Below, in pieces: positions 63,724 through 64,000 of a DNA stretch of 64,000 nt. This DNA comes from CAVYGM01 sp963768025 (GTDB lineage: Bacteria; Bacteroidota; Bacteroidia; Cytophagales; Spirosomataceae): the NCBI GenBank assembly GCA_963768025.1, contig CAVYGM010000042.1:1-64000 (forward strand). The letters run 5' to 3'. A model generated the notes under the pieces. It was not told where the DNA came from. It ran no database searches and saw only the letters and a list, made by a program, of their open reading frames with translations. The first letter of the stretch is position 1, and the number at the start of each line of letters is the position of its first letter. The translations under genes and the position numbers were made by a program.

Positions 63724-64000
63724 TTGAAAATAGCTATCATCTCTACCTCCCCGCGCAAGGGGAGCAATTCCCTGAAAGTCGCAAAGTACCTCAAATCCAT
63801 TCTATCGGAGCAGCAGGACGACCTTTCCCTTTTTCACTTCGAGGAAGTGGACATTCCTATGGTGGGCCGCAAAAAATTGGATAAAGACAACCTATCGGAG
63901 TTTCAGCAAAAACTCCTCCACGTGTGGGGCGAGGCCGACCTGGTGATTTTTACCCTACCTGAATATAACTGGACTACAAGTGGCGAGTTGATCAATGCAC
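63724..64000 (+). CDS. NAD(P)H-dependent FMN reductase, 5' part
   Basis: The frame is open to the right edge, 92 residues visible, starting with a TTG codon: LKIAIISTSPRKGSNSLKVA. The flavodoxin-like FMN phosphate loop is STSPRKGSNS. Later, VIFTLPEYNWTTSGELINA is the typical flavin-ring loop of NADPH-dependent FMN reductases (FMN_red family). It would reduce FMN, quinones or azo compounds in the cytosol. The TTG start lacks an obvious ribosome-binding site, as is usual in Bacteroidota. The C-terminus lies outside the window. Confidence 0.75.
   Translation, partial: MKIAIISTSPRKGSNSLKVAKYLKSILSEQQDDLSLFHFEEVDIPMVGRKKLDKDNLSEFQQKLLHVWGEADLVIFTLPEYNWTTSGELINA

Overview
The window joins two unrelated genomes. 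Bases 1 to about 25,918 are GC-rich and proteobacterial in gene content, most like a gammaproteobacterium of the Steroidobacter/Xanthomonadales type (inferred from protein style; no search was run). Bases from about 26,104 to the end are of moderate GC and clearly Bacteroidota, order Cytophagales (Dyadobacter/Spirosoma/Runella-like). The evidence is a type IX secretion sorting domain, a Nudix-type AraR, TAnnTTTG promoter elements, a 7TMR-DISM kinase and an arabinose operon. The switch cuts through a sugar ABC permease whose N-terminal half and whose partner ATPase and binding protein are missing. I read this as a chimeric contig rather than gene transfer.

Proteobacterial part (1-25.9 kb). Nearly every gene of ordinary length is broken by single-base shifts that restore when frames are stitched together, which suggests an unpolished long-read sequence. 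The stitched genes are: a peptidase M15 end, a DUF4136 protein, a DksA-like zinc-finger protein, RsgA, a cytochrome c', a lipoprotein, a YdjM-type membrane hydrolase, an MBL-fold hydrolase, a GntP permease, a beta-lactamase-family serine hydrolase, a large hybrid histidine kinase, a DUF711 protein, a patatin phospholipase with a membrane domain, a secreted protein of unknown role, a PstS-like binding protein, two GFA-family proteins, a cluster of small unknown genes (20.4-23.2 kb), and the end of a sugar-uptake operon (two RbsC-type permeases and an FGGY kinase).

Bacteroidota part (26.1-64 kb). Most genes are intact. 26.1-36.3 kb: a truncated CIA30 copy, a 1318-residue secreted multidomain protein with thrombospondin type 3 repeats, an overlapping two-component pair, a decayed transposase end, a frameshifted MNT nucleotidyltransferase, a second CIA30 gene and a DUF1016 nuclease. 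36.3-44.1 kb: an FAD/NAD(P)-binding protein, KatG, a metallophosphoesterase with a companion outer-membrane protein, and a sulfatase. 44.2-49.3 kb: an arabinose operon read leftward as araR-araB-araA-araD, with a promoter and palindromic operator before araR; araA is heavily frameshifted here. 49.7-54.8 kb: an accessory stretch with a lectin-metalloprotease-propeller protein, an HNH endonuclease and an AlbA_2/RecG-like ATP-binding protein, ending near a tRNA-Arg. 55.4-64 kb: conserved housekeeping genes (enoyl-CoA hydratase/isomerase, PAP2-like protein, rpoN, asnS, nuoH, a LolA-like protein, hemH and the start of an NAD(P)H-dependent FMN reductase).
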